A DNA stretch of 64,000 nucleotides, taken from assembly GCA_029202845.1 (NCBI GenBank), contig CP119315.1, positions 1,891,001 through 1,955,000 on the forward strand. The letters run 5' to 3'. Shown one piece after another: positions 23,074 through 32,025 of this stretch. The DNA comes from Candidatus Sphingomonas colombiensis (GTDB lineage: Bacteria; Pseudomonadota; Alphaproteobacteria; Sphingomonadales; Sphingomonadaceae). The position numbers were made by a program, and so were the translations under genes. Below the pieces are notes generated by a model, which saw only the letters and a program-made list of their open reading frames with translations, had not been told where the DNA came from and ran no database searches. Position 1 is the first letter of the stretch. Each line of letters starts with the position of its first letter.

Positions 23074-23517
23074 ATGGAGGGACAGGTGGCGGTCGAAAGC
23101 TCCACGCTGGTCGATTGGAACATATTCGCACGCGCGCGCACCGAATTGGGCGCGGGCTTCATCCGCATTCTCGGCTACTTTCGCGAAGACGGGGTAAAAT
23201 CCGTCGCCGCGATCGAGCGCGCCGCGCAAAATCAGAATGCTGCCGCGATGGTGATCCCGGCGCATACCCTGAAGGGTGAATCGCTACAATTCGGTGCGGA
23301 ACCGCTCGCCGCACTGGCCGAATCGATCGAGCTTGCCGCGCGTTATTGCGTTGAAACGCGCGACGCGCCGACAGGGCTGATCGAGGAAATCGTGAAATTG
23401 CGGCCGTTGTTCGATCAGACGCTTACCCTGCTCGAGCATGAAGCCAATCCACTGGTCGAGCGGCGCCCGGGAGGGTTCGGTCGTCGTGGCGGGTTGAGCG
23501 GATTCGGCCACGAATAG
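23074..23517 (+). CDS. HPt-domain phosphotransfer protein
   Basis: A protein of about 147 aa dominated by a four-helix HPt domain. The phospho-accepting His is in IPAHTLKGESLQFGA. It probably relays phosphate between a hybrid histidine kinase and a response regulator elsewhere; no partner is in the window. An earlier in-frame ATG (23008) gives a basic, non-conserved leader. The C-terminal 25 residues are Gly/Arg-rich. Confidence 0.75.
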   Translation: MEGQVAVESSTLVDWNIFARARTELGAGFIRILGYFREDGVKSVAAIERAAQNQNAAAMVIPAHTLKGESLQFGAEPLAALAESIELAARYCVETRDAPTGLIEEIVKLRPLFDQTLTLLEHEANPLVERRPGGFGRRGGLSGFGHE

Positions 23518-23522
23518 ATTGT

Positions 23523-23553
23523 TTCCCCCGCGCCCATAACAGGCACGGGGGAA
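23523..23553. terminator. Bidirectional terminator between the HPt gene and bfr
   Basis: TTCCCCCG (23523-23530) pairs with CGGGGGAA (23546-23553) between two convergent genes. The stem is short and the loop long, so efficiency is uncertain. Confidence 0.5.
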
Positions 23554-23557
23554 GCGT

Positions 23558-24040
23558 TCAGCCGTCGTGCTCACTCTTGGCGTTGAGCTGAATATAATTC
23601 TGGATCCCCATACGCTCGATCATGTCGAACTGGCGCTCCAGCGTGTCGACATGCTCTTCCTCGCTTTCGAGGATCTTGGTGAACAGATCGCGGCTGACGT
23701 AATCCTTCACTTCCTCGCAATAAGCGATCGCACCCTTGAGTTGGGCGACGGCCTCTTCTTCCAGCGCGAGATCGGCCTTCAGCACTTCCTCAACGGTTTC
23801 GCCGATGCGAAGGCGGCCGAGCAGCTGAAAATTGGGCAGACCATCGAGGAACAGAATGCGCTCCGCCAGCCAGTCGGCGTGCTTCATCTCGTCGATCGAT
23901 TCGTGGCGTTCGAACTCGGCGAGTTTCTTGACGCCCCAGTGATCGAGCATGCGATAGTGTAACCAATATTGATTGATCGCGGTCAGCTCGTTCTTGAGCG
24001 TCTCGTTGAGCAATTCGATGACGCGCGCGTCGCCCTTCAT
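23558..24040 (-). CDS. bfr: Bacterioferritin
   Basis: A haem-containing 24-mer that stores iron. The 160-aa protein has the di-iron ligand pattern: NELTAINQYWLH, HESIDEMKHADWL, and EEEHVDTLERQ. Met-52-type haem coordination fits MKHADW. GGAG precedes the ATG at 24040. It lies 98 nt downstream of bfd on the same strand, as is common. Confidence 0.95.
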   Translation of the reverse strand: MKGDARVIELLNETLKNELTAINQYWLHYRMLDHWGVKKLAEFERHESIDEMKHADWLAERILFLDGLPNFQLLGRLRIGETVEEVLKADLALEEEAVAQLKGAIAYCEEVKDYVSRDLFTKILESEEEHVDTLERQFDMIERMGIQNYIQLNAKSEHDG

Positions 24041-24138
24041 TTTTATAACTCCGTTTGTCGCGACTGTTTTACGCCCCCGAGGGCAATCACGGCAACCGGA
24101 AAAATGGCGGATTTCTGCGGATTTTGTTGCTGCGACTG

Positions 24139-24309
24139 TTACGCAGCAGCGCGTTCCTGATCGATAATGGCTCGCGCGAACGTAACGCACTGCCCGCATT
24201 TCGGCTGACGCCCGAGCGAACGATAGGCCTGGCAAGTCGTCTTCGATCCGGTTCGCGCGGCTTCGCGCACTTCACTCTCACGGATAGCATTGCAAACGCA
24301 GACGACCAT
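24139..24309 (-). CDS. bfd: Bacterioferritin-associated ferredoxin
   Basis: A 56-aa [2Fe-2S] protein: MVVCVCN at the start and KCGQC near residues 38-41 supply the four Cys ligands in the CxC-x31-CxxC spacing of Bfd. It reduces the bacterioferritin iron core to release stored iron. The ATG is at 24309 and the TAA at 24139-24141. It ends 98 nt before the bfr start, and a palindrome just upstream may give iron control. Confidence 0.9.
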   Translation of the reverse strand: MVVCVCNAIRESEVREAARTGSKTTCQAYRSLGRQPKCGQCVTFARAIIDQERAAA

Positions 24310-24376
24310 GCGGCACTCCCTCGCTCTGTGCCACGTCTAGAGCTATTGCGATGCGGTCGCAAGTATTTTTGCGGGT

Positions 24377-24394
24377 GATTCGCAATTACGAATC
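24377..24394. promoter_or_regulatory. 18-bp palindrome upstream of bfd
   Basis: GATTCG-CAATTA-CGAATC is a near-perfect dyad about 70 bp upstream of the bfd start, overlapping the 3' end of the DUF418 gene. The position suggests an iron-responsive (Fur- or Irr-type) operator for bfd-bfr. The motif assignment is inferred. Confidence 0.4.
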
Positions 24395-25652
24395 AGGCGC
24401 GCCGGCGGAATGGCTGCCACCGTCCGCGCGCCATGCTGCGCCACAGCCACTCGCATGGGCCGTAAGCGAATCGCTCCAGCCACGGCCGCGACCACGACAG
24501 CATCGCGATCCACACCGCCAGCACCACCGGGTAAAGTTGCCACCGCTCCAGCCGCCCGAACCAGCCAAGGCCATAACCGTAAAACAGAAACGTGCAGATC
24601 ACGCTGGTGGCGAGATAATTGCTGAAAGCCATTCGCCCGGCGGCGGAGATCCGCGTGGTCAGCCAGCCGATCCGCCCGGAAGTCACCAACAGGATGACGA
24701 GCGCGGCATGCGCCATCGATTGCCACGGCCGCAGCAGGGCGAGGTGCAGCGGCTCGCTAAGGATCATCACGATCGGATCGAAGCGCGTGCGCGTCAGCCA
24801 GCCGGCGAGCGCGATATAAAGCGGAATGGTGAAGGCATATCCCCCGATCGCCACCCCCCAATAGGCGCGTCGTGACCATGTTCCGGAGAAGAAGCCGGTG
24901 TGGAACAATGCCATGCCCAGCAGCATCAGGCCGAGCGTATCCGGCAGCATCGACGGCATTACCCGCGTTTCGAGATAGAAAGCGTCCCGCGCGCGGGCGT
25001 GGGCGATCGTGCGCCAATCCCCGCGATAGGTGGCGATCTCCTGTGCGGCGGATGGGTGTGCAGGGACGAGCGCCGCGCGATAGGACGCCCATTGCGTACG
25101 CACCGTCTCGCTTGCCTCGGGCGCGCCGGCGATTGCCTCGAACCGTCGTGTATCGACATAACCGAGCACGCCGAACGCGAGTTGCCACAGCAACAACGCG
25201 CCTGCGACGCCCACCAGCAATCGCGCCGGCCAGCGCCACACCGCGAACACCAACGCGCCGCACAACGCGTAAAGCGTCAATATGTCGCCCGCCCAGATCA
25301 GATAGGCGTGGATCAGGCCGATCGCGAACAGGCTGGCCATCCGTGCATAATGCACGCGTGCCGGGTGGGCCCCGTTCTCCATCGCGCGCTCCGCGATCAG
25401 CAGGGTGGAGGCGCCGAACAACATGGTGAACAGGCCGCGCATCTTGCCATCCGCGAACACGAAGACGATCGCCCAGCTCCACCAATTGGCCCCCGTCGCG
25501 CTGCCGGCAAAATTGGGATCGACATAAGCGTAGCCGGGAAGTGCGAAGGAGATGATGTTGAGCAGCAAAATGCCCATCACCGCGATGCCGCGCACCGCAT
25601 CCAGCGTCGCGATGCGTGGCGGCGGTGGCGTCGCGCCGGAGAAGGGGGTCAC
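24393..25652 (-). CDS. DUF418 membrane protein
   Basis: About 419 aa. An N-terminal DUF418 signature, RIATLDAVRGIAVMGILLLN, and many membrane segments are present. The C-terminal DUF418 block SAAGRMAFSNYLATSVICTF ends the family region. DUF418 proteins are often tied to cell envelope functions; the biochemical role is unknown. GTG at 25652 is chosen as start because the family motif follows closely and the GTG overlaps the stop of the upstream 148-aa gene (GTGA). An upstream extension in this frame is not conserved. Confidence 0.8.
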   Translation of the reverse strand: MTPFSGATPPPPRIATLDAVRGIAVMGILLLNIISFALPGYAYVDPNFAGSATGANWWSWAIVFVFADGKMRGLFTMLFGASTLLIAERAMENGAHPARVHYARMASLFAIGLIHAYLIWAGDILTLYALCGALVFAVWRWPARLLVGVAGALLLWQLAFGVLGYVDTRRFEAIAGAPEASETVRTQWASYRAALVPAHPSAAQEIATYRGDWRTIAHARARDAFYLETRVMPSMLPDTLGLMLLGMALFHTGFFSGTWSRRAYWGVAIGGYAFTIPLYIALAGWLTRTRFDPIVMILSEPLHLALLRPWQSMAHAALVILLVTSGRIGWLTTRISAAGRMAFSNYLATSVICTFLFYGYGLGWFGRLERWQLYPVVLAVWIAMLSWSRPWLERFAYGPCEWLWRSMARGRWQPFRRRA

Positions 25653-26095
25653 CGTCGCGCGATAAACGCGATCGGCAGGCCGACCAGCACGATATGGCAG
25701 AAAAGTTGCGTTTCGACCGCAAGTATCGATGGCATCACGCCGAACCGCAACGGCACGACGATCAGGTTCATCACGACAAAGGTGACGATGCCATAGCCGA
25801 TCCCGCCGAGGATCGGTTGGCGACGCAGCCACGGCATGCGATCGGCCGCGAGGACGAACGCCGTCGCCATTGCCGCCATCAGCGCGAAATGGACCGCGAG
25901 CCCAAGCAGCGCCACCGGCAGCCCGCGCACCGGCACGCCCGGAAACGGGCCCGACGCAACATAGGCGAGCATTTCCGAGACGGTGCGCCGCGCGAAGAGC
26001 AGCGTCAGCCCGATCGCGGCAAGGATATCGAGCGTTCCAGCCACCAGGGTCGCGCGGACGATACGGGCGACGGGCGCGGAGCGGGCTTGCTGCAT
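25649..26095 (-). CDS. Small membrane protein of unknown function
   Basis: A 148-aa protein with four hydrophobic segments and an Arg-rich N-terminus; it ends CHIVLVGLPIAFIARR. No domain is recognised. It overlaps the DUF418 gene by 4 nt and so is probably co-expressed with it. Confidence 0.6.
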   Translation of the reverse strand: MQQARSAPVARIVRATLVAGTLDILAAIGLTLLFARRTVSEMLAYVASGPFPGVPVRGLPVALLGLAVHFALMAAMATAFVLAADRMPWLRRQPILGGIGYGIVTFVVMNLIVVPLRFGVMPSILAVETQLFCHIVLVGLPIAFIARR

Positions 26096-26399
26096 GATGG
26101 AGGGCCTGCCTTACTCTTGTGTGGGTGATTGCATAGAATGCCGGTGGTGAATTGCCAATTCGAGCCGGCGGTCGGCCGCGCGCGAATCCCCATGCGTCGG
26201 CAATTTCGTTGCGCAACGCGGAGGTGGAACGGCGACGCCGGGAAAGGCGTATGCTGTCAGCGCGTCGGATCGTCGCGGGCGACCGGCGTTGCGCCCGTGA
26301 TCGAAGGGCTCGCAACGCTCCGCGGTGTGCTTCGCCACAATGGCAAGCGAGCAGTGCCGCGGTGCGCCCCTGTTCGCCGCAGGCGCTATCGCGGCCCGC
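26096..26399. other. 304-nt intergenic region with nothing recognised
   Basis: This stretch lies between the start of the 148-aa membrane protein and the stop of the cation-efflux gene. It must hold the promoter of the two-gene unit at 24393-26095. I see no clear promoter, RNA or repeat in it, and short ORFs there lack ribosome-binding sites. Confidence 0.5.
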
Positions 26400-27389
26400 T
26401 CAGACTGTCGCCGCGCTTGCCAGCCCGCATTCGGCTTCGCCGGTTTCGATCTGAATCGTCGCATGGCCGATCCCGAAGCGTTCGTGGAGCATCGCCTGCG
26501 CCGAATGGAGGAAATCGTCGCCCGGATGGCCGGCGGGGATCAGCAGGTGCGCGGTCAGCCCCGGCTCCGTGGTCGACATCGGCCAGATGTGGAGATCATG
26601 CACGTCGCTCACGCCCGGAAGCGCGGCGAGCGCGGTCTCCACTCCGTCATAATCGATGCCGCGTGGCACGGCGGCGAGCGCCATCTCCACCGTTTCGCGC
26701 AACAGGCCCCAGGTCTGCCAGAAGATCAGCACCACGATCAGCAGGCTGACGATCGCGTCGATCCACGCGGCGCCGGTCAGCCAGATCGCGACGCCGGCGA
26801 CCACCACGCCTGCGGATACCATCGCGTCCGCCGCCATGTGGAGATAGGCGCCACGGATATTGGGATCGCCCTTGCGGCCGGATGCGAACAACAGCGCGGT
26901 GCCCGCGTTCACCAGAATGCCGATCGCCGCGACCCATGATACCGTCAGGCCGGATATCGGCGCGGGGTCGCCGAACCGCTCCACCGCCTCCAGCGCGATT
27001 GCGCCAAGCGCGACGAGCAGGAGCAGCCCGTTGGCGAGCGCGGCGAGGATCGTCGAGCCCTTCAGCCCGTAAGTGAAGCGCTTGGACGGCGGGGTGCGCG
27101 CCAGCGCCGCACCGCCCCACGCCACCGCCAGCCCAAGCACGTCGGACAGATTGTGCCCGGCATCGGCGAGCAGCGCGACCGAATTGGTCAGCAGCCCGGC
27201 AATCGCCTCGGCGATCAGATAAGCGAGGTTGAGCCCGATCCCGATCGCGAACGCGCGATCCCAGCGCGCGGGCGGCGTATGGTGATGATGGCCGTGGCCG
27301 TGGCCGTGGCCGTGGCCGTGGCCATGGCCATGCCCGTCATCATGGCCATTCGAATGATCGTGTTTGTGTCCGTGATGATGCAGCCCCAT
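26400..27389 (-). CDS. Cation diffusion facilitator (Zn/Co/Cd efflux), CzcD-like
   Basis: A 329-aa inner-membrane divalent-metal/proton antiporter. A His-rich N-terminus (about residues 4-38, repeated Gly-His) precedes six membrane segments. The metal-binding HxxxD-type pair sits in LLADAGHNLSDVLG and in LHMAADAMVSAG. A C-terminal cytoplasmic domain follows. It resembles ZitB/CzcD. The start overlaps the recN stop (TGATG), so it is expressed downstream of recN. The metal specificity cannot be read. Confidence 0.88.
   Translation of the reverse strand: MGLHHHGHKHDHSNGHDDGHGHGHGHGHGHGHGHHHHTPPARWDRAFAIGIGLNLAYLIAEAIAGLLTNSVALLADAGHNLSDVLGLAVAWGGAALARTPPSKRFTYGLKGSTILAALANGLLLLVALGAIALEAVERFGDPAPISGLTVSWVAAIGILVNAGTALLFASGRKGDPNIRGAYLHMAADAMVSAGVVVAGVAIWLTGAAWIDAIVSLLIVVLIFWQTWGLLRETVEMALAAVPRGIDYDGVETALAALPGVSDVHDLHIWPMSTTEPGLTAHLLIPAGHPGDDFLHSAQAMLHERFGIGHATIQIETGEAECGLASAATV
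27290..27331. repeat. Hexanucleotide tandem repeat coding the Gly-His stretch
   Basis: Five GGCCGT units followed by two GGCCAT units encode alternating Gly-His in the cation-efflux N-terminus. Being in-frame 6-mers, copy-number change would alter the number of His residues without a frameshift. Confidence 0.8.
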
Positions 27390-29044
27390 CAGGCAGCCTC
27401 CAGCAATCGTTCGGCCTGCGCGCGTGCTTCGTCGGTAATGGTCGCGCCTGATAGCATTCGGGCAATCTCCTCGCGGCGTTCGCCCTCGCCAAGCGCGGTG
27501 ACGCCGGTGCGGGTGACGATCCCGTCGTGGCGTTTCGCGATCAGCAGATGCGCCGCGCCGCGCGCCGCGACCTGCGGGCTGTGCGTTACGACGAGCAACT
27601 GGGCGTGCCCGGCGAGCCGCGCCAGCCGGTCGCCGATCGCGGAGGCGACCGCGCCGCCCACGCCGCGATCGATCTCGTCGAACACCATGGTCGCCGCGCC
27701 GCCCTCCGCCGCCAGCGCGACCTTCAGTGCGAGGATGAAGCGCGAAAGCTCGCCGCCGCTGGCGATGCGGATCAACGGTGCGAACGGCGCGCCGGGGTTG
27801 GTGGCGATTTCGAATTCCACGCGGTCCTTGCCCGCCGCGCTCCAGCCATCGCGATTGGCGGGCGCGATCGCGGTGCGGAAGCGCGCCGCATCGAGCTTGA
27901 GCGGGGCGAGTTCACCGGCGACGGCGGCGTCGAGCCGGGCGGCGGCGGCGGCGCGCGCCTCACTGAGAACGGCGGCGGCCGCATCATAGTCGCGCGACGC
28001 TTGTGCCACCCGCGCCTCCAGCGCGGCAATGCCTTCTTCGCCGGCGTTGAGCCGCGACAGGCGTCCGCGCAATTCGTCCGCCAGCGCGGCGAGATCGTCG
28101 GGCTGGACGCGATGCTTGCGCGCGAGGCCGCGCAGTTCGAACAGCCGCGCCTCGTCATCCTCCAGCGTGCGGGGATCGTAAGCCAGCGCGATTCGCGCGT
28201 CGTGCAGCCGCTCCTCGGCGGTGCCGGCTTCGATCAGCGCGCGGTCGATCGCGGCGAGCGCGTCGGCCAGCGCGGCGTGATCCGGGGCGACGCGCTCCAG
28301 CGCGCGCGCGGCCTGACGCAGATGCGCCAACGCGCCATCCGACCCTTCGAGATGCCCCGCGATCGTGCCGAGATCGTCCGCGATCTTCTCCGCGCGCTGC
28401 ATCGTTCGGCGCTTGTCGGCGAGCGCCTGTTCCTCGCCCGGTTCCGGCGCCAGCGCGTCCAACTCGCCCACCGCATGTTCGAGCCATTCGCGATCGCGCG
28501 CGGCGGTGTCGATCTCCGCACGCGCGGCGGTCAGCGCATCCTCCGCCGCGCGCCGCTCCGCCCAGGCGGCGGTGGCCGCGGCGGTGTCGATCCGCCCGAA
28601 AGCGTCGAGCAGCGCGCGATGCCCGGCGGGCTCCAGCAGGCCGCGATCGTCGTGCTGGCCGTGAATCTCCACCAGCAGCGCGCCGATTTCGCGCAGCAGC
28701 GCGGCTGATGCCGGCTGATCGTTGATGAACGCGCGGCTGCCGCCATCGGCCTTGACCGTGCGGCGGATGATGAGCGGTTCGCCCGGCTCCGCCGCGAATC
28801 CGTTGGCGTCTAGCAGGCGTGCCGCTTCCACCGGGGGGTCGAAGCTGGCGGTGACCGACGCCTGCGTCGCGCCGTGGCGCACCAGCCCGCTGTCGGCACG
28901 CTGGCCGAGCGCCAGCCCCAGCGAATCGAGCAGGATCGACTTGCCCGCGCCGGTTTCCCCGGTCAGCACGCCAAGGCCGGGGCCGAATTCAAGATCCAGC
29001 GCCTCGATCAGCACGACATCGCGAATCGACAGCGCCGTCAGCAT
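27389..29044 (-). CDS. recN: DNA repair protein RecN
   Basis: An SMC-like ATPase in double-strand break repair. The 551-aa product has the Walker A GETGAGKS (29-36) at the N-terminus, a long coiled-coil middle and the C-terminal ABC signature SGGELSRFILALKVAL with Walker B MVFDEIDRGVGG. The length is normal. It lies between bamD (upstream) and the cation-efflux gene (overlapping). Confidence 0.96.
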   Translation of the reverse strand: MLTALSIRDVVLIEALDLEFGPGLGVLTGETGAGKSILLDSLGLALGQRADSGLVRHGATQASVTASFDPPVEAARLLDANGFAAEPGEPLIIRRTVKADGGSRAFINDQPASAALLREIGALLVEIHGQHDDRGLLEPAGHRALLDAFGRIDTAAATAAWAERRAAEDALTAARAEIDTAARDREWLEHAVGELDALAPEPGEEQALADKRRTMQRAEKIADDLGTIAGHLEGSDGALAHLRQAARALERVAPDHAALADALAAIDRALIEAGTAEERLHDARIALAYDPRTLEDDEARLFELRGLARKHRVQPDDLAALADELRGRLSRLNAGEEGIAALEARVAQASRDYDAAAAVLSEARAAAAARLDAAVAGELAPLKLDAARFRTAIAPANRDGWSAAGKDRVEFEIATNPGAPFAPLIRIASGGELSRFILALKVALAAEGGAATMVFDEIDRGVGGAVASAIGDRLARLAGHAQLLVVTHSPQVAARGAAHLLIAKRHDGIVTRTGVTALGEGERREEIARMLSGATITDEARAQAERLLEAA

Positions 29045-29119
29045 CGCGCGACACTGCGCGCGCGCCGACCCGGCGAAAGGCCATACCGGGCGGCAACGAT
29101 CCGCGCCCGGATCATGCCA

Positions 29120-30052
29120 TCAGTTTCCCGGCGTGGCGGAAGACGGGCTTGCCGCCGTCGGCTTGCCGGGTGTTTCCACCGCCGGGGCGGCGGATGGCGC
29201 GGCGGTGCCCGGCGTCGCGGCCGGCGTGGTTGCCACCGGCACGATCGGCTGGCCGGGAGCAATCGGCGCGATCGTAGCGGGCGGATATTCCTTCACCAGC
29301 TTGAAGGCGCGCGCATACCAATCGGTGCCGGGATAGTTCGCGCCGAGCACGGCGGCGGATTTCTCCGCCTCGTTGCGCACGCCGAGCGCCAGATAGGTTT
29401 CGGTCAGCCGCATCAGCGCCTCGGGCGTATGCGTCGTGGTCTGATATTCGTCGATCACCTTGCGGAAGCGCAGCGTCGCCGCGAGCCACTGGCCGCGCCG
29501 TTCGTAGAAGCGGCCGATCTCCATTTCCTTGCCCGCGAGGTGATCGCGGACCAGATCGACCTTCAGCCGCGCATCGGCGGCGTAGCGCGAATTGGGATAG
29601 CGGCGGATCAGCTCGCCCAACGCATCCTGCGCCTGGGAACTGATCTTCTGATCGCGGGTGACGTCGCTGATCTGCTCATAATAGCACAGCGCGATCAGGT
29701 AATAAGCGTAAGGCGCATCCTTGTTGCCGGGATGGACCGAGATGAACCGCTGCGCAGACTGGATCGAATCCGTATAGCTGCGCGCGAGATAATGGCTGAA
29801 CGCGCCCATCAGCTGCGCACGGCGCGCCCAGATCGAATAGGGGTGCTGCCGCTCCACTTCATCGAACAGCGCGGCGGCTTCCTTGTAGCGATGCTGATCG
29901 AGCCGATTCTTCGCAGCCGTGTAGAGCGTACCCACGTCGCGCGCGACATAGGGCAGATCGCCCTTGGCGCGATTGCGGGCGCAGCCGGCGATCGGAATGG
30001 CGAGAGCGGCGACCAGCGCCAATGCCAGCGGACGAGAAAAATGGGTACGCAT
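29120..30052 (-). CDS. bamD: Outer membrane assembly lipoprotein BamD
   Basis: The essential BAM-complex lipoprotein with tetratricopeptide-like repeats. The 310-aa protein has a signal peptide with lipobox IAGC (Cys near 24). TPR-like helices follow, with AARDVGTLYTAAKN-type start, RRYPNSRYAADAR and ERQHPYSIWARRA. The C-terminal about 50 residues are a Pro/Ala-rich low-complexity tail not found in E. coli BamD. Confidence 0.93.
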   Translation of the reverse strand: MRTHFSRPLALALVAALAIPIAGCARNRAKGDLPYVARDVGTLYTAAKNRLDQHRYKEAAALFDEVERQHPYSIWARRAQLMGAFSHYLARSYTDSIQSAQRFISVHPGNKDAPYAYYLIALCYYEQISDVTRDQKISSQAQDALGELIRRYPNSRYAADARLKVDLVRDHLAGKEMEIGRFYERRGQWLAATLRFRKVIDEYQTTTHTPEALMRLTETYLALGVRNEAEKSAAVLGANYPGTDWYARAFKLVKEYPPATIAPIAPGQPIVPVATTPAATPGTAAPSAAPAVETPGKPTAASPSSATPGN

Positions 30053-30153
30053 CTATAACGCCTTTAGCCTATGCCCGCCGCCGCGAACAACGGGGAAACG
30101 CATTCAATGCGACGTGCGTTGAATGCCGACGATCGAGCTATTCGGAGACGGAC

Positions 30154-30996
30154 ATGACTGCGACCTTGCTGGCGACCAAGCGCGTCGAAAAGCCATGGGG
30201 CCGCGATCACCTTTATCCCGGCTTTCCGGACCCGGTGCCGGGCGGAAAGCCGATCGGCGAAGTGTGGTTTCAGTCGCCGCATCCCTATGAGCCGGAATTG
30301 CTGATCAAATATCTGTTCACGAGCGAAAAACTGTCGGTGCAGGATCATCCGTCCGACGCCGAGGCGCGGGCGCGCGGCTTGCCGCGCGGCAAGGACGAAT
30401 GCTGGGTAGTCCTTGCCGCCGAGCCCGATTCGACGATCGCAATCGGGCCAAAGGCGCCGCTGACGGCGGAAGAACTGCGCGCGAGCGCACTCGACGGAAC
30501 GATCGAGGGCAAGCTCGACTGGAAGCCGGTGAAGGCGGGCGATTTCTATTATTCGCATTCCGGGGTGATCCACGCGATCGGCGCGGGGCTGACCGTTATC
30601 GAAGTGCAGCAGAATGCCGACGTTACCTATCGCCTGTATGATTACGGCCGGGGGCGTGAATTGCATCTGGATGATGGCGTCGCGGTGGCGGATCTCAACC
30701 CATGGTCTCCACCGCCGATGCCCGGCGAGGTGTCGCCCGGCCGCACGATTCTGGTCGAAGGGCCGAAATTCGTGCTGGAGCGGTGGAGCGGCGGTAATCG
30801 AGATATTGCATTGCCGGACGGGGAATCGGGCTGGCTGGTGCCCATCGCCGGTTCCGGCGTGATCGGCGGGGTCGCGTGGCGGGCCGGCGAATGCGTGATG
30901 GTGTCCGGGGCCGAGGAACTGCACGCCGAAGCGGGGAGCGACCTGTTGTTCGCTTATCCGGGGACACGGCGGATGGCGGCGGCATCCGTCGCGTAA
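30154..30996 (+). CDS. Class I mannose-6-phosphate isomerase-like (cupin) protein
   Basis: A 280-aa ManA-like protein. The N-terminal KPWGRDHLYPGF, metal-binding QDHPSD, KDECWVVL, SGVIHAIGAGLTVIEVQQ and TYRLYDYGR are type I phosphomannose isomerase motifs. It is shorter than E. coli ManA (about 390), as in other short ManA homologues. The start at 30154 follows GGAGACG. Substrate specificity is assumed, not shown. Confidence 0.82.
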   Translation: MTATLLATKRVEKPWGRDHLYPGFPDPVPGGKPIGEVWFQSPHPYEPELLIKYLFTSEKLSVQDHPSDAEARARGLPRGKDECWVVLAAEPDSTIAIGPKAPLTAEELRASALDGTIEGKLDWKPVKAGDFYYSHSGVIHAIGAGLTVIEVQQNADVTYRLYDYGRGRELHLDDGVAVADLNPWSPPPMPGEVSPGRTILVEGPKFVLERWSGGNRDIALPDGESGWLVPIAGSGVIGGVAWRAGECVMVSGAEELHAEAGSDLLFAYPGTRRMAAASVA

Positions 30997-31139
30997 ACGC
31001 ACCGTCCCGAAACAGGATTCGCTTTGGAAATCGCCAAGTGAATGAAACGTTAGGACCGGCTAGACAACCACCAAATATCAATAAGCGGTATTACGGTGTT
31101 GGTCGCTGGCTTTGACTATCTGAAATCGGGAGATTGGGG

Positions 31140-31787
31140 ATGATTATTAAATTCGGCGGAGCGGCAGCTCTTGCTCTTTCGGCGCTGACTGTTGCCATGC
31201 CGGCAAGTGCTGCAGTGACGGTCGGCGGCTTTACGTTGACGGCTAATGATTCATTCGGCGGCCAGAATGGCGTCCACTCGAACGGCACGCAGAGCGGCAA
31301 CACGATTTACGGAAACGTCAATGGTGTATCCGGTAACGCGGGAGACGTCACCTTCACGTCGACCAATGCGCTGTCGATCACCGGCAAGGGTGAGGCCACC
31401 GTCCAGGGCGCGATAACCAATCTGGATGTGTTGTTCGGCTCTGCGTGGGACAACCTCACCTTCTCCTTCGCAAACATGAAGAAGGGGAGCGACAACACCT
31501 TCACCATGCTGGTGAATGGAATCGCGCTGTTTGATTCGTCGAATTGCTCCATCTGCACGGTGACGGGTTCGGGCCAGAACAAGTTCACGCTGGCCGGCAC
31601 GGGCATTTACGACGTCGCGTTCAACTTCAACCCGGGGATTGGAACCGCGAAGCAATTCCGCGTTGAGGGTTTGAGCAGCGCGGGCGTTCCCGAACCGGCA
31701 ACCTGGGCCCTGATGATCATGGGCTTTGGTGCTGTTGGCGGCATGTTGCGTTCGCGCCGGCGGGGTGCGGTCCGCTTCGCCGCCTGA
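31140..31787 (+). CDS. PEPxxWA-CTERM exported protein
   Basis: A 215-aa secreted protein with an N-terminal signal peptide (about residues 1-24) and the C-terminal sorting signal VPEPATWALMIMGFGAVGG, then a membrane segment and RSRRR. It is presumably processed by an exosortase. The mature region is Gly/Asn-rich beta structure with one Cys pair (CSIC) and no recognised domain. A terminator follows at 31817. Confidence 0.85.
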   Translation: MIIKFGGAAALALSALTVAMPASAAVTVGGFTLTANDSFGGQNGVHSNGTQSGNTIYGNVNGVSGNAGDVTFTSTNALSITGKGEATVQGAITNLDVLFGSAWDNLTFSFANMKKGSDNTFTMLVNGIALFDSSNCSICTVTGSGQNKFTLAGTGIYDVAFNFNPGIGTAKQFRVEGLSSAGVPEPATWALMIMGFGAVGGMLRSRRRGAVRFAA

Positions 31788-31816
31788 TCGGTTGCGTCTA
31801 TCTATTGAAGAAACGA

Positions 31817-31847
31817 GGCGCCGGTTGGAAACAGCCGGCGCCTTTTT
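31817..31847 (+). terminator. Terminator after the PEP-CTERM gene
   Basis: A 10-bp stem (31817-31826/31833-31842, one G-U) with a 6-nt loop is followed by TTTTT. The rest of the 31788-32025 spacer shows nothing else clear. Confidence 0.88.
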
Positions 31848-32025
31848 CGTGGGACGGGGTTTTGCTCGGGCCGCGTCAGGGCGACCGTTTCGTTCGCAAG
31901 CCGTGCGCGCCTGATTTTGTTTCACGGGTGGTTGAAGACAGGGTGCGATGAAGAATCGCCCTGTCATGTCATTGCCCGCGCTGTACTGTTATGATGCTCG
32001 CCACCACATTGAGTGGAGGCCGGCG

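Noticed and set aside
25653..26315. N-terminal extension of the DUF418 protein
   Set aside because: It lies opposite the next gene in another frame and is low-complexity Arg/Ala; DUF418 begins near 25652.
27281..27340. The GGCCGT repeats as a CRISPR array
   Set aside because: There are no spacers; the units are contiguous 6-mers that encode Gly-His.
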